Shown piece by piece: positions 9,130 through 18,512 of a stretch of DNA of 64,000 nucleotides. Numbering within the stretch: the stretch's first letter is position 1; the number at the start of each line of letters is the position of its first letter. Source of the stretch: Chelativorans petroleitrophicus (GTDB lineage: Bacteria > Pseudomonadota > Alphaproteobacteria > Rhizobiales > Rhizobiaceae); NCBI RefSeq assembly GCF_025398195.1, contig NZ_JAODNV010000009.1, positions 161,430 to 225,429 of the forward strand, given 5' to 3'. The notes below the pieces were generated by a model. The model saw only the letters and a program-made list of their open reading frames with translations. It was not told the DNA's origin and did no database searches. The translations under genes were made by a program, and so were the position numbers.

Positions 9130-10494
9130 CTACAAAGCAAAAAGGGCGTCTAGATGTGGCTGCATCTCGGGCGCCAGGGAGAAATTTTTCAACGCGTCGT
9201 ATTGCGGCGAGGGTGCGAGTGATTTCAGCTTTGAGAAAAATGCAGCCTCGACCTCGGAACCGTTCAGCCCATCGAAGGGGCCGTCAAAGGAGAGCCGGGC
9301 CAATTTCCTTTCATTGCTATATGCCGTTACGATTGCCGGAAATACACCACGAGACAGGTGAATCTGTTCGAGCTCGTCGCTGCCATCAAGCTCGACTTTG
9401 TCCATGAAGGCCAGCACGCGTTCATCATGAATCGCCTCATCCTCGAAGTCTTCGAGCACGGACCTTCCGCGCACAAAGGCGCTGGCAACAGCAAAGGGAA
9501 GGCTGAAGCGGGCAGCGAGATGATTGCTGATCGCACGGGTCGAAAGAGAGGCCGCGCTCGATGTTTTGATCTGGACATGCAGGCGCGATACCTCCTCCGG
9601 GCGCAAAGTTCGACTTAGTTCAATGGCAGCGCGGATCGCTGACTGACATCCGAAATTGGCCGGATAGAGCTTGATGGAATAGGCCTCCAAGCCACGGTCG
9701 ATTGGATGGATATCGAGGTAGGCGGGGTCGGCCGTACCTGCGCCGAAGCTCGCCAGCCAGCCGCGATCGCCGGTAAGCGGTTGTTCAGGTCCGTATGCGC
9801 CAGCCTGAGCTAACAGGGCGCAGTGAATGGCGTGACGCGCCGAAAATCCCACTGACAGGTCCTTGTCCGGGCTGTAGCTTCCCATTTTTGGTGACATGGC
9901 CGAGAGAAGCCCAGCGGGCAGGCTGGAGGCGGCAATGCCGAGCGCGGCCAAGGCTGCATCTTCATCTGCGCCGATGAGGGTGGCGCATCCCAGCGCCGCG
10001 GCCACCGGAGCCGTCAGAGAGGTAGTCCGGAATCCTAGGCCGTTTGCACGATGACCCCTTCCAAGCGTCTCCGCCAAGCCGATATTGGCGGCGAAAGCGA
10101 CCCAGAGCGCTTGGAGCACTGCGTTGCTGGATGCGCGCCGCATCTCCGCAAGCGCCATCACAGCCGGCACGATGATCACCGCTGCATGGCCATTGTTCCG
10201 GCCGTTGATCAGAACTTCCTGGTAATCGAGCGCCTCTGCCGCATTGCCGTTGAGAAATGCTGCGTCGGGACCGGCTGCACGTGCAGGGGACCCCCAGACG
10301 GCACAACCGGTAGCATTGGTGGAAATGCCCGCCAGGTCAAAACGCGTTCCTCCTACCTGCCGGCTCCTCGCGTAGCTGGCGATCGCGATCGTATCGGAAA
10401 CGAGTTGCCCAATGACCCGTTTGGCGGAAGAAGGCATTTCCGAGTGTTGCAGCGTCAGGTGCCGCGCGACCCATTCCCTGTCCGTGATCGTCAT
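9130..10494 (-). CDS. MmgE/PrpD family protein
   Basis: A 454-residue member of the MmgE/PrpD fold (2-methylcitrate dehydratase, cis-aconitate decarboxylase and relatives). Typical features are the all-helical N-terminal domain with NGNAAEALDYQEVLINGRNN (the D and H region), GFRTTSLTAPVAAALGCA, and the small domain beginning SIKLYPANFGCQSAIRAAIE. Its ATG overlaps the stop of the upstream ABC ATPase gene by the ATGA motif, so it is the last gene of a minus-strand operon with two peptide-type ABC ATPases. It probably acts on a compound imported by that transporter. Substrate unknown; a methylcitrate role is unlikely as no prpB/prpC is present. Confidence 0.85.
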   Translation of the reverse strand: MTITDREWVARHLTLQHSEMPSSAKRVIGQLVSDTIAIASYARSRQVGGTRFDLAGISTNATGCAVWGSPARAAGPDAAFLNGNAAEALDYQEVLINGRNNGHAAVIIVPAVMALAEMRRASSNAVLQALWVAFAANIGLAETLGRGHRANGLGFRTTSLTAPVAAALGCATLIGADEDAALAALGIAASSLPAGLLSAMSPKMGSYSPDKDLSVGFSARHAIHCALLAQAGAYGPEQPLTGDRGWLASFGAGTADPAYLDIHPIDRGLEAYSIKLYPANFGCQSAIRAAIELSRTLRPEEVSRLHVQIKTSSAASLSTRAISNHLAARFSLPFAVASAFVRGRSVLEDFEDEAIHDERVLAFMDKVELDGSDELEQIHLSRGVFPAIVTAYSNERKLARLSFDGPFDGLNGSEVEAAFFSKLKSLAPSPQYDALKNFSLAPEMQPHLDALFAL

Positions 10495-11534
10495 TGCATT
10501 CCTTTCAGTGTTGTCTCGCTGGGCGGCACCAGTCCGCGGTTTGCAACATGGCAGGCAACCCTCGCTCCGTCAGGCCAATGCCTGAGCTCCGGCATTTTCT
10601 CGCGGCAGATCGCCTCCGCGATCGGGCATCGCGTATGGAACGGGCAGCCCGAAGGCGGATTGATCGGAGACGGGATGTCACCGCCAATCGGAGGACTGCG
10701 ATGTTCGCGTTCGATGCGCGGGTTGCTGGAAAGCACCGACGAGATGAGGGCACGCGTGTAGGGGTGCCGAGGATTCTCGAACAGAATGTCGCGCGGTGCG
10801 TATTCAACCAGACGTCCTAAATAGAGAACAATGATGTCGTCGGAAACATAGCGAACGACCGCAAGATCATGGCTGATGAAAAGCAGCGACAAGCCCATCT
10901 CTTCCTGCAACTGCTTGAGCAGCGTCAGGACTTGCGCCTGTACGGAAACATCAAGCGCTGACACGGCCTCGTCACAGATGAGCAGCTTTGGGCTGAGAAC
11001 AATTGCACGGGCTATTCCAACCCGCTGTGCCTGACCGCCGGAAAGCTGATGCGGGTAACGCTCAGCAAACTCTGGCCTGAGCCCCACACGGCCCATTGTC
11101 TCGATGACGATCTTTCGCCGCTCCACCTTGCCTAGGTCACGTCGATGCGTAAGCAGTGGCTCGGCGATCAGATCGGCAACCTGCATTCTCGGGTTGAGAG
11201 AAGCGAGCGGGTCCTGAAACACCATCTGTATGTCCGGGCGCATATGCCGGAACGCCTCTTCGGTCATTTGGGTTATGTCGTGGCCCCGCCAGACAATCTT
11301 CCCCCCGCTCAGAGACTGAAGCCGCAGGAACGCTCTCGCCATCGACGATTTTCCAGAGCCTGACTCGCCCACCACGCCCAAGCTGCGACCCGGGGCGATA
11401 TCGAGATCCACATCCCTTAGTGCTCTGAGCTCGTCGGGCCGCCGGAAAGGTCCCCGTGAAATACGATAGGTCACCGACAGGTTGCGAACCCGTAGGCCTT
11501 CCTCGCTCCCTTCGCTGGGCGACATGTTAATCAT
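10491..11534 (-). CDS. Peptide/nickel-type ABC transporter ATP-binding protein (DppF/OppF-like)
   Basis: A 347-residue ATPase. Walker [17 protein letters not shown], signature LSGGQAQRVGIARA, Walker B KLLICDEAVSALD, switch His in ISHDLAVV, and the oligopeptide-transporter C-terminal Cys-rich tail PSGCPFHTRCPIAEAIC. The start is placed at ATG 11534, which forms an ATGA overlap with the preceding ATPase gene and has an upstream AGGGG; the open frame extends further back. It pairs with the 11531-12517 ATPase and with the two divergent permeases to form one importer. Confidence 0.9.
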   Translation of the reverse strand: MINMSPSEGSEEGLRVRNLSVTYRISRGPFRRPDELRALRDVDLDIAPGRSLGVVGESGSGKSSMARAFLRLQSLSGGKIVWRGHDITQMTEEAFRHMRPDIQMVFQDPLASLNPRMQVADLIAEPLLTHRRDLGKVERRKIVIETMGRVGLRPEFAERYPHQLSGGQAQRVGIARAIVLSPKLLICDEAVSALDVSVQAQVLTLLKQLQEEMGLSLLFISHDLAVVRYVSDDIIVLYLGRLVEYAPRDILFENPRHPYTRALISSVLSSNPRIEREHRSPPIGGDIPSPINPPSGCPFHTRCPIAEAICREKMPELRHWPDGARVACHVANRGLVPPSETTLKGMQ

Positions 11535-12517
11535 GAGGCCAACCCCTGGCTGCCGGAAATCGGAAAATGACAGGCCTGCCGTTGACGGCCGGTCCGGGCC
11601 GTTAACTCCGGGAACACATCTCGGCAGACATTCTGGGCACGAGAGCAGCGTGGCGCGAACATGCATCCCTTGCGAGCCTGTCGGCCGTCAGGGGGATAGC
11701 CGGGAATCGGCGAGAGGGCTGAGAGTGGACGATAGAGATCCGGCATGCTGGCCAGCAAGCCCTGCGTATAGGGATGAGTGGGCGACAAGAGGACCTCCTC
11801 GGTGGTCCCTTCTTCGACAATGTTTCCCGCGTAGATCACGATCACCCGGTCCGACAATCGCGAAACGACGCCCATATCATGGGTAATCAGTGCGATGGCA
11901 ATTCCTTCGTCGCGCCGCAGCTCATCAAGCAGATCAAGAACCTGGAGCTGAACAGTCACATCGAGTGCAGTCGTCGGCTCGTCCGCGATCAAGAGCCGCG
12001 GATTGCACGAAATCGACATGGCGATCATCACCCGTTGGCGCATTCCTCCGGACAGTTCATGCGGATACATGTCCAGCCTGCGCTTGGCATCCGGAATATG
12101 AACGCGGTCAAGTAAGCGAAGGGCTTCAGCGCGCGCGGCACCATGATCCAGACCGCGGTGCAGGCGCAGCATCTCGGTCAGTTGCGACGCGATCGTGCGA
12201 AAGGGATGGAGCGCGGTCATCGGATCCTGGAATACAAAGGCCAGCGCCCGCCCGCGAATCCTGTTGAGCTCGCTCTCGTCTGCTCCGATGAGGTTGCGGC
12301 CAAGGAAGCGGGCTTCTCCGGAGACCTGTCCGTTCGGGGGTAATAGCCCCGCGATGGACATGAATATCTGGCTCTTTCCGGATCCCGATTCGCCAACAAT
12401 GCCAAGAACCTCTCCCCTGCTGATGGAGAAGCTCACACGGTCAACAGCAAGGACTGTACCCGAAGACGTGGTAAATCGCGTAGTGAGGTTGTCGACGCAC
12501 AGCAGCGGTTCCTTCAT
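11531..12517 (-). CDS. Peptide/nickel-type ABC transporter ATP-binding protein (DppD/OppD-like)
   Basis: About 328 residues. Walker [17 protein letters not shown], signature [14 protein letters not shown], Walker [16 protein letters not shown], switch ITHDMGVV, and the family's C-terminal Cys motif (KGCMFAPRCSRAQNVC). The start is uncertain: ATG 12517 begins right before the ATPase fold (MKEPLLCVDNLTTRF), while an in-frame ATG at 12595 would add 26 residues. It is the first gene of the minus-strand ATPase-ATPase-PrpD operon, divergent from the permease and binding-protein genes. The ~170 base gap holds the shared promoter region. Confidence 0.9.
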   Translation of the reverse strand: MKEPLLCVDNLTTRFTTSSGTVLAVDRVSFSISRGEVLGIVGESGSGKSQIFMSIAGLLPPNGQVSGEARFLGRNLIGADESELNRIRGRALAFVFQDPMTALHPFRTIASQLTEMLRLHRGLDHGAARAEALRLLDRVHIPDAKRRLDMYPHELSGGMRQRVMIAMSISCNPRLLIADEPTTALDVTVQLQVLDLLDELRRDEGIAIALITHDMGVVSRLSDRVIVIYAGNIVEEGTTEEVLLSPTHPYTQGLLASMPDLYRPLSALSPIPGYPPDGRQARKGCMFAPRCSRAQNVCRDVFPELTARTGRQRQACHFPISGSQGLAS

Positions 12518-12687
12518 TCGCCACGAACCCGGAAAGCCTTTCGCCTGGTAAGGAGGATTTGCCGAGGTCCATAGCACGCGCTGCATGCTCCGCAAACTTT
12601 GAAGGTGATCGGCGTTTGCATCTTGGTCAGAAATCAGAAAGATAGCGGCGTCTTGCTATTGGTCCCCTCTGACAGTTTTTCAGGCTC

Positions 12688-13626
12688 ATGTCCGCAACCT
12701 TCGTCGTGACGAAAATCCTGCGTCTGCTCCTCACGGTCTGGGCTGCTGCCACACTAGTTTTCGTCATGTTGCGGCTTGCCGGAGATCCGGTGGCCGCAAT
12801 GGTTCCATCGGATGCCCCGCAATTCGTGATTGACAGATATCGCGAGCGTCTTGGACTGGACCAACCCCTCGTCGTTCAATACCTCGCATATCTCTGGGGA
12901 CTGGTGGGCGGCGACTTCGGCCTTTCCTTCAGAACCGGGGGACCGGCATGGGACATCGTGGCACCGCGCGTCGTACCGACCCTGATCCTAACCGGAAGCG
13001 CTACTCTGATCGCGGTTTTCGTCGGTATTCCGGTTGGAATGGTGGCCGCGGCGCGACGAGATACCGTGATCGACCGGTTGGTGATGAGCTTCTCGGTATT
13101 GGCGTTCGCAATGCCCAATTTCTTCCTGGGCATACTGCTCATCCTGATATTCACGCTCAATTTGAAGCTTCTGCCCAGCGGCGGCTTCGACCATCCGGTG
13201 AGCCTGATCATGCCTGCCCTTACGCTTGGACTGGCTTCTGCAGGCGCCTATGCGCGGCTCGCGCGCTCTTCCATGCTGGAAGTTCTCTCCTCACCCTTCA
13301 TACGCACCGCCCGTGCGAACGGGATTCCAACAATGAGGCGCCTGACGCACCATGTCCTGCGCGCCATACTCGTCCCGCTGGTCACCCTTGTCGGCTTCAG
13401 TGTCGGCAGCATGATTACGGGTGCCGTGGTCACCGAAACGGTATTCGCCTGGCCCGGCCTAGGGCGTCTGCTTGTCGTTTCCGTCGCACAGCGCGACCTC
13501 GCCGTTGTCCAGCTTATCGTTATCCTGGCCGCCGCAGCTATGGCTTTCTCGAACATGATCGTGGATCTTCTTTATGGCTGGCTTGATCCAAGGATTGGAT
13601 CGCAGCGGCAAAAAGGCGGAAACTAG
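12688..13626 (+). CDS. Peptide/nickel-type ABC transporter permease (DppB-like)
   Basis: A 312-residue inner-membrane permease. The N-terminus shows the DppB/OppB signature (FVMLRLAGDPVAAMVPSDAP, then RERLGLDQPLVVQYLAYL) and about six membrane segments. The EAA-type loop that docks on the ATPase is seen at SSPFIRTARANGIPTMRRLT. It heads the plus-strand half of a divergent transporter locus and is followed two bases later by the second permease. Confidence 0.9.
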   Translation: MSATFVVTKILRLLLTVWAAATLVFVMLRLAGDPVAAMVPSDAPQFVIDRYRERLGLDQPLVVQYLAYLWGLVGGDFGLSFRTGGPAWDIVAPRVVPTLILTGSATLIAVFVGIPVGMVAAARRDTVIDRLVMSFSVLAFAMPNFFLGILLILIFTLNLKLLPSGGFDHPVSLIMPALTLGLASAGAYARLARSSMLEVLSSPFIRTARANGIPTMRRLTHHVLRAILVPLVTLVGFSVGSMITGAVVTETVFAWPGLGRLLVVSVAQRDLAVVQLIVILAAAAMAFSNMIVDLLYGWLDPRIGSQRQKGGN

Positions 13627-13628
13627 CC

Positions 13629-14456
13629 GTGAGAGCCCGTCTTCCCCTGATCGTGCCAGGCATCCTGCTCAGCCTGGTCATCCTGTTTGCCTTGTTCGGA
13701 AACATGCTTACCGAACACAGCTACGACGCATCCAATCTCCTGGACAGAAACAGGCCGCCGGTATTCCTGGGAGGGGATTGGAAATACCCCCTTGGGACCG
13801 ACGGACTCGGTCGCGATCTATTGGCTCGGCTGGTCTTCGGCACCCGTATCAGCATCGGGCTGGCATTCGTCGGAACGATCATCGGTGCTCTGGTCGGTAC
13901 CGTCCTTGGGCTGATCGCGGCTCGCATGCAGAATTTCGTGGGCGGACTGATCGGTGCAGCCATCGATCTGCAAGCCGCCATTCCTTTCATGATTGTCGCG
14001 CTTGCGGCGCTCGCCATATTGGGCAATTCTCTTGTGCTGTTTGTTTCGATCCTCAGCATCTACGGATGGGAAACCTACGCACGGTTAGTGCGCGGCAACG
14101 CCCTTTCGGCTCACACCTTACCCTTTGTGGAGGCAGCGCGGACGATCGGCGTAAGCCCGGTGATGATCGATGTCCGACATATCCTGCCGACGGTTCTTAA
14201 CGTGGTGGTTGTGCAACTGACCCTGAACTTTCCCCAGACGATCTTGCTTGAAACGGGACTGAGCTTTCTGGGCTTGGGGATACAGCCGCCACTGACCAGC
14301 CTCGGACAACTGCTCGGAGAAGGGCGGGATAGCCTGAGCCGCGCATGGTGGCTCTCGGTCCTGCCGGGCACGCTCATTTTCGTGACGACGCTTTCGGTTA
14401 GCCTTCTCGGTGACGCATTGAGGGACCGACTCGACCCGACCTTGAGGAGACAATAG
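13629..14456 (+). CDS. Peptide/nickel-type ABC transporter permease (DppC-like)
   Basis: A 275-residue second permease, with a GTG start two bases after the previous stop. Family marks are the short cytoplasmic N-terminus, KYPLGTDGLGRDLLARLVFG at the first periplasmic turn, and the EAA loop FVEAARTIGVSPVMIDVRHI. It forms the heterodimeric channel with the DppB-like protein. The tight spacing indicates translational coupling. Confidence 0.9.
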   Translation: MRARLPLIVPGILLSLVILFALFGNMLTEHSYDASNLLDRNRPPVFLGGDWKYPLGTDGLGRDLLARLVFGTRISIGLAFVGTIIGALVGTVLGLIAARMQNFVGGLIGAAIDLQAAIPFMIVALAALAILGNSLVLFVSILSIYGWETYARLVRGNALSAHTLPFVEAARTIGVSPVMIDVRHILPTVLNVVVVQLTLNFPQTILLETGLSFLGLGIQPPLTSLGQLLGEGRDSLSRAWWLSVLPGTLIFVTTLSVSLLGDALRDRLDPTLRRQ

Positions 14457-14597
14457 GGCTTCGTTGATCTCCACGACGGTCGGCGACACTCTTTGGTGAA
14501 GACTTCCGTATGCCTGTCCTGGTCTATATTATCTCGGCCCGAGCGGGGATCTCCATCAGATCGCCGACATTCCCAATCCGTTGAATAGGAGCAGAGA

Positions 14598-16169
14598 ATG
14601 ATGATTTGGAGGGCGGTCATCACCATGATCGTGGCCGGCCTGTTTGCCATGCCGGCGCTGGCCCAGAACAACAGGCCGGGCATTGTTGTTGCGGTTCCTG
14701 GACTTTATCGCAGTCTGGAGCCGATCGACGGGAACTCGACTGATTCGCAGCGAATCATCAGCAATGTCTATGATCCCATAATCGACCGGAACTATGCCGA
14801 GGATCCCGAGGGTGGCGAGCTGCGCGAGGCTCTCGTGACGAAGTGGGAGCGGGTGAACGATCTCACCTGGCGCTTCACTATCCGCGACGGCGTCAAGTTC
14901 CACAATGGTCAAACGATGACGGCCGAGGATGTGGCCTTCACGCTCTCCGCCGAGCGAATCTGGGGCGAGAACGCCTTGGTGCCCGCGGGGACAAGATATA
15001 CGGAATCTTTTGCGCGTGTGGAGGCCATCGATGAAAAAACGGTCGAGGTTGAGACCACGATCCCTGACCCCAACTTGCCATATCGCTTCGTGACGCCGCT
15101 GGGGATGGTTGTTCCGAAAGCACACTATCTGGAGGTGGGTGTCGAGAAATTCGGTCAGATGCCGATCGGCACCGGCCCTTACAAGGTAGTGGAGTTCGAT
15201 CCCGCAAGCCACGTCAAGCTTGAAGCCTTTGACGACTACTGGGGTGGCCAGCCCCCGCTCAAGAGTGTGGAGTTTCGTATAGTTCCAGAGTTTTCTGCGC
15301 GCCTGGCGGGAATGGTTTCCGGCGAGTTCGACATTATGGTCAACGTGCCGGTGGACGAGATCGACACTGTGCAATCCTACGACAATTTGACCTATGTCAG
15401 CCGTCCTGGCGACAGCTACGTGATGCTGGCATACAACACCCTCCAGCTGCCCGAGTTTGGGCATAATCCAGTCGCCGATGTGAACCTTCGCTACGCCATG
15501 ACGGCGGCGATCGATCGGGAATCGCTGGTCAGAAGCCTCTGGGGTGATGCCACGTTCGCGCCGGCGCCATTCAACTTTCCCGACTCTCCGGCTTTCTACG
15601 ACACCAGCATAAAGCCTTTGATCGATTACGACCCGGAGGCAGCAAAGGAGTATCTCGCCAAGTCCAGCTACAAGGGCGAGGAAGTGACAATCAATGTTGT
15701 GCGGGGCGCCTACCCCAATTTCGACCTCGCCGTGGAGTATATGGCCGAGCAGTGGCGCAATCTCGGAATCAACATCCGGCTCAATATCGTTGACAGCTTC
15801 CCGCTCGCCCTCAAGCATCCGTTTGGACTTCTAAATATGTCCATGTCCACGACCTTCGACGGGACTCCAACACGAGCGATCTGGGGTTTCTGGGGGCCGG
15901 ACTCTGCTCGCGCCACGCGCGAGGCCGACCGAAGCTGGACACCGCCCGCTGAATTTGTGGAGATTGGCAAGCAATATCTCGCTGAGCCCGATCTCGAGAA
16001 GAAAAAAGCGCTCTTCCGCCAGATGGTCGAGATTTGGGAGAAAGAGCAGCCCGCACTAATGCTCTGGCGCAGTGTGGTGAATTGGGCGGTCTCGAACAGG
16101 CTGGAGTGGACGACGATCAACTCCAACGCCATGCTGTTCGGGCCAGGCTTCATCAAGGTGAAAGAGTAG
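14598..16169 (+). CDS. ABC transporter substrate-binding protein, family 5 (DppA/OppA-like)
   Basis: A 523-residue periplasmic binding protein with a signal peptide (IWRAVITMIVAGLFAMPALAQ). The SBP-5 fold is seen in ALVTKWERVNDLTWRFTIRD, GVKFHNGQTMTAEDVAFTL and GTGPYKVVEFDP; the C-terminal region includes LFRQMVEIWEKEQPALMLW. It completes the importer with the two permeases upstream and the two ATPases on the other strand. It has no lipobox, so it is soluble. An intrinsic terminator follows. The ligand may be a peptide, opine or carboxylate processed by the linked MmgE/PrpD enzyme. Confidence 0.9.
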   Translation: MMIWRAVITMIVAGLFAMPALAQNNRPGIVVAVPGLYRSLEPIDGNSTDSQRIISNVYDPIIDRNYAEDPEGGELREALVTKWERVNDLTWRFTIRDGVKFHNGQTMTAEDVAFTLSAERIWGENALVPAGTRYTESFARVEAIDEKTVEVETTIPDPNLPYRFVTPLGMVVPKAHYLEVGVEKFGQMPIGTGPYKVVEFDPASHVKLEAFDDYWGGQPPLKSVEFRIVPEFSARLAGMVSGEFDIMVNVPVDEIDTVQSYDNLTYVSRPGDSYVMLAYNTLQLPEFGHNPVADVNLRYAMTAAIDRESLVRSLWGDATFAPAPFNFPDSPAFYDTSIKPLIDYDPEAAKEYLAKSSYKGEEVTINVVRGAYPNFDLAVEYMAEQWRNLGINIRLNIVDSFPLALKHPFGLLNMSMSTTFDGTPTRAIWGFWGPDSARATREADRSWTPPAEFVEIGKQYLAEPDLEKKKALFRQMVEIWEKEQPALMLWRSVVNWAVSNRLEWTTINSNAMLFGPGFIKVKE

Positions 16170-16195
16170 CCGGGTCTGGTTCCTGACAGTCCGAT

Positions 16196-16236
16196 GCCGA
16201 GGCTGTACACTGCTTGTAACAGCCTCGGCGTTTCCT
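16196..16236 (+). terminator. Intrinsic terminator after the binding-protein gene
   Basis: A perfect 11-base stem (GCCGAGGCTGT with ACAGCCTCGGC) with a 12-base loop, followed by GTTTCCTC, 27 bases after the stop of the substrate-binding protein gene. It closes the plus-strand transporter operon. Confidence 0.7.
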
Positions 16237-16304
16237 CACATCACCCTCCGAATCAAGGATGGGCGGATACGAAATTCGAAGCTCTTGGAGCCGGAAGTTG
16301 TCCG

Positions 16305-16598
16305 GACAGACGGATCGGTCTACGCCCGCAAGGCGATTACACGCAACGGGGAATGACATTGCAGCCTTATCTCAAGGCCAATCTCTGGCATGACTTCGAC
16401 GCCGAGGACACAATCGATTTCGACCCGACGCCCATCGTCACAGAACGGGGAGGCACCTCCCTCGAGATCGGCGGCGGTGTCGTCGCAAAGCTCACGGAAA
16501 CGGTCAGCCTCTTCGCGACTGCGGACTACACGACCGACCTCGACGGCGAGAGAAGGCGCGTCTTTGAAGGTAACCTTGGAGTGAACATCAGGTGGTGA
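16305..16598 (+). pseudogene. C-terminal beta-barrel remnant of an autotransporter
   Basis: In-frame text RIGLRPQGDYTQRGMTLQPY, then LKANLWHDF..., GTSLEIGGGVVAKLTETVSL, FATADYTTDL and a terminal GVNIRW. This is the last ~90 residues of an autotransporter outer-membrane barrel, including the closing aromatic residue. The passenger, the rest of the barrel and any start are absent, so it is a decayed 3' end. It sits just past an intrinsic terminator, in a debris stretch running to about 17.2 kb. Confidence 0.65.
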
Positions 16599-16652
16599 AC
16601 CCACCGCCTTGCAAGAGTTGAAGGCATGACTTGCGCCAGGAGATATCCCTAG

Positions 16653-16856
16653 ACGGCATTCCTCGCGAATGCCTTGGCTTCATTGCGCCTGTCCGAAAAG
16701 CAGCTAGCACGGACGCTGGGCCTTTCGCTTCCAACTATTCGATGGCTGGAGCGGTCCGGAGCACCCGTATATCTGCGCCTTGCCGTGGCGGCGCTAGTCG
16801 ACAGACTCGATCCCGATGCGGTTCTGTCCTGCCCACCATCAAGTGCTCAAGAGTAG
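16653..16856 (+). pseudogene. Possible fragment of a helix-turn-helix protein
   Basis: A 67-codon frame with no ATG (first possible start TTG 16674) reads SEKQLARTLGLSLPTIRWLE, resembling an XRE-type helix-turn-helix, followed by VYLRLAVAALVDRL. An in-frame stop lies immediately upstream. It could be the remaining end of a small regulator or an antitoxin-like protein. Weak evidence; part of a degraded stretch. Confidence 0.3.
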
Positions 16857-17014
16857 GGGATCATACTGCGCCTTCTGCGATTTGCAGGAACTCACCGGAA
16901 TTCTGGCGCGCCTTCACAATGAGCGCGGAATACCCTTGCCCAGGCCAAGGAACAGATGTTCCGGCGGATGCTGACCGTTTTTTCCAACAGGGGATACTCC
17001 GACGGTCATCCGTT

Positions 17015-17203
17015 GGAGACCCGCCGTGCGTAAACATGGTGGCCATGCCCGTGCGCATGTCGGGTCAGCTGACCGCAATCATCGGATGCAGCTTCTACCG
17101 GTCGGTCGTTCCTGAACATGAGGTGTTTCAGAAGATCGTGCGTCCGCTCTCCGACCTCATCGCCGGCATAGAGAGATATTTCCACGGACGGTGGCGTGGC
17201 TGA
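17015..17203 (+). pseudogene. Possible C-terminal remnant of an IclR-family regulator
   Basis: About 60 codons reading CVNMVAMPVRMSGQLTAIIG and, near the end, VRPLSDLIAGIERYF. The pattern 'vN.vAmPv...g.ltAii' with a terminal amphipathic helix resembles the end of the IclR effector-binding domain. The DNA-binding domain and most of the effector domain are missing. The intervening bases 16857-17014 show nothing recognisable. Confidence 0.35.
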
Positions 17204-17326
17204 TCTGCCGCCTCCGGCCCAGCAGGCAACGTCCTGAACACCTCTGCGGAAATCTCTATTCCGGAGCGCCTTCAGTGGATGTCTTTTCCGTCCGAATTGC
17301 GCAACGCCAATAAGTAGATGCTGCGC

Positions 17327-17764
17327 TCAGCCGAGTTCCTGGGCCAGCCCAATGAGAAGCCCACCGGGGCCACGGATGTAGCAGAGCCGATATGCATCCT
17401 CATATCGAACGACTTCGCCGACAAGCTGCGCGCCGCGTTTTCCGAGCCGATCGAGCGTCTCGTCGAGATCGTCCACGGCAAACATGACGCGCAGATAGCC
17501 CAAGGCGTTGACGGGTGCGTTGCTATGATCCGCCACGACGGGCGGCCTGATGAAGCGGGAAAGCTCCAGCCGGCTGTGGCCGTCGGGCGTACGCATCATG
17601 GCAATCTCGACGCACTGGTCGCCGAGCCCGGTGACGCGTCCGGCCCACTCTCCCTCGATCATCCCTCTTCCTTCGAGCTCGAGGCCGAGCTCGCGAAAGA
17701 ACGCGACCACCTCTTCGAGATCGTCGACCACGATTCCGACGTTGTCCATCCGTTTGAGCGCCAT
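17327..17764 (-). CDS. VOC-superfamily (glyoxalase/bleomycin resistance/dioxygenase-like) protein
   Basis: A 145-residue protein with two beta-alpha-beta-beta-beta modules: MDNVGIVVDDLEEVVAFFRE at the start and YLRVMFAVDDLDETLDRLGK in the second half, ending YIRGPGGLLIGLAQEL. The metal-binding positions of the family are partly visible (the final strand has an E in LAQEL). Family members are lyases, isomerases, dioxygenases or resistance proteins, so the exact reaction is open. It is monocistronic by spacing; minus-strand neighbours are redox enzymes. Confidence 0.85.
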   Translation of the reverse strand: MALKRMDNVGIVVDDLEEVVAFFRELGLELEGRGMIEGEWAGRVTGLGDQCVEIAMMRTPDGHSRLELSRFIRPPVVADHSNAPVNALGYLRVMFAVDDLDETLDRLGKRGAQLVGEVVRYEDAYRLCYIRGPGGLLIGLAQELG

Positions 17765-17939
17765 GTGTCTCCTCCTCCCTCCGGCAATGGTCGACGCTTA
17801 TCGAACATCGGTCAATGCACGATGGAGCGGCAGTTTAAGCGATCCCAGCGAGCGATGATGCGGCGCCGATCAAACTGTGGAGGACGCTCCGGATAAACTC
17901 GGGGATCTCCAGTCGGATTATTCCCTTTAGGAGCAAAGC

Positions 17940-18512
17940 TCAGGCTTGGCGTGGATAGACGGATAGAACACGCTCTATGAAATCCTTGAATTCCGCCATG
18001 TAGCTGCGCAGGAAGTCCTCGGTGGATGCGACACTGACTTCTCCATCGTCTGAGACCAGACCCGGCGTGAACTGGATGTAGGCTTCCACGGCATTCATCA
18101 TGGGCGAGTTGCAGAAACTCAGAATGCTCTTGAGATGCTGCTGCCCTACAGCCGTTCCGATCGAGCCAGGCGAAGTCCCTATGATGGCCGAAGGCTTTCT
18201 GGTAAAGGAGTTCTGGCCGTAGGGTCGGCTTGCCCAGTCAATGGCATTCTTCAAGCCGCCAGGGATCGAGCGATTGTATTCCGGCGTGACGAACAGAACC
18301 GCATCCACCGCGGCGATTGCGTCTTTCAGTTTCCTCGCCACCTCCGGATAGTCCGAATCATAATCGTAGCTGTAGAGGGGGAGTTCGCCGAAGGGGATCT
18401 CTCGCATCGCGAGTTCCGAGGGAGCCAATCTGACAAGCGCCTTGGCAAGCTTTCGATTGAGCGATCCTTTTGCAAGGCTGCCTACAAGGTAACCCACCGT
18501 GAAATCCGACAT
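17940..18512 (-). CDS. NAD(P)H-dependent FMN reductase family protein
   Basis: A 190-residue flavodoxin-like oxidoreductase. The flavin-phosphate loop region is VGSLAKGSLNRKLAKALV, and the family signature VTPEYNRSIPGGLKNAIDW, which binds the isoalloxazine, is complete, followed by KPSAIIGTSPGS. Such enzymes reduce quinones, azo dyes, chromate or supply FMNH2. No obvious partner monooxygenase is encoded in the same operon, although a flavin-dependent enzyme lies 150 bases upstream on the same strand. Confidence 0.9.
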   Translation of the reverse strand: MSDFTVGYLVGSLAKGSLNRKLAKALVRLAPSELAMREIPFGELPLYSYDYDSDYPEVARKLKDAIAAVDAVLFVTPEYNRSIPGGLKNAIDWASRPYGQNSFTRKPSAIIGTSPGSIGTAVGQQHLKSILSFCNSPMMNAVEAYIQFTPGLVSDDGEVSVASTEDFLRSYMAEFKDFIERVLSVYPRQA

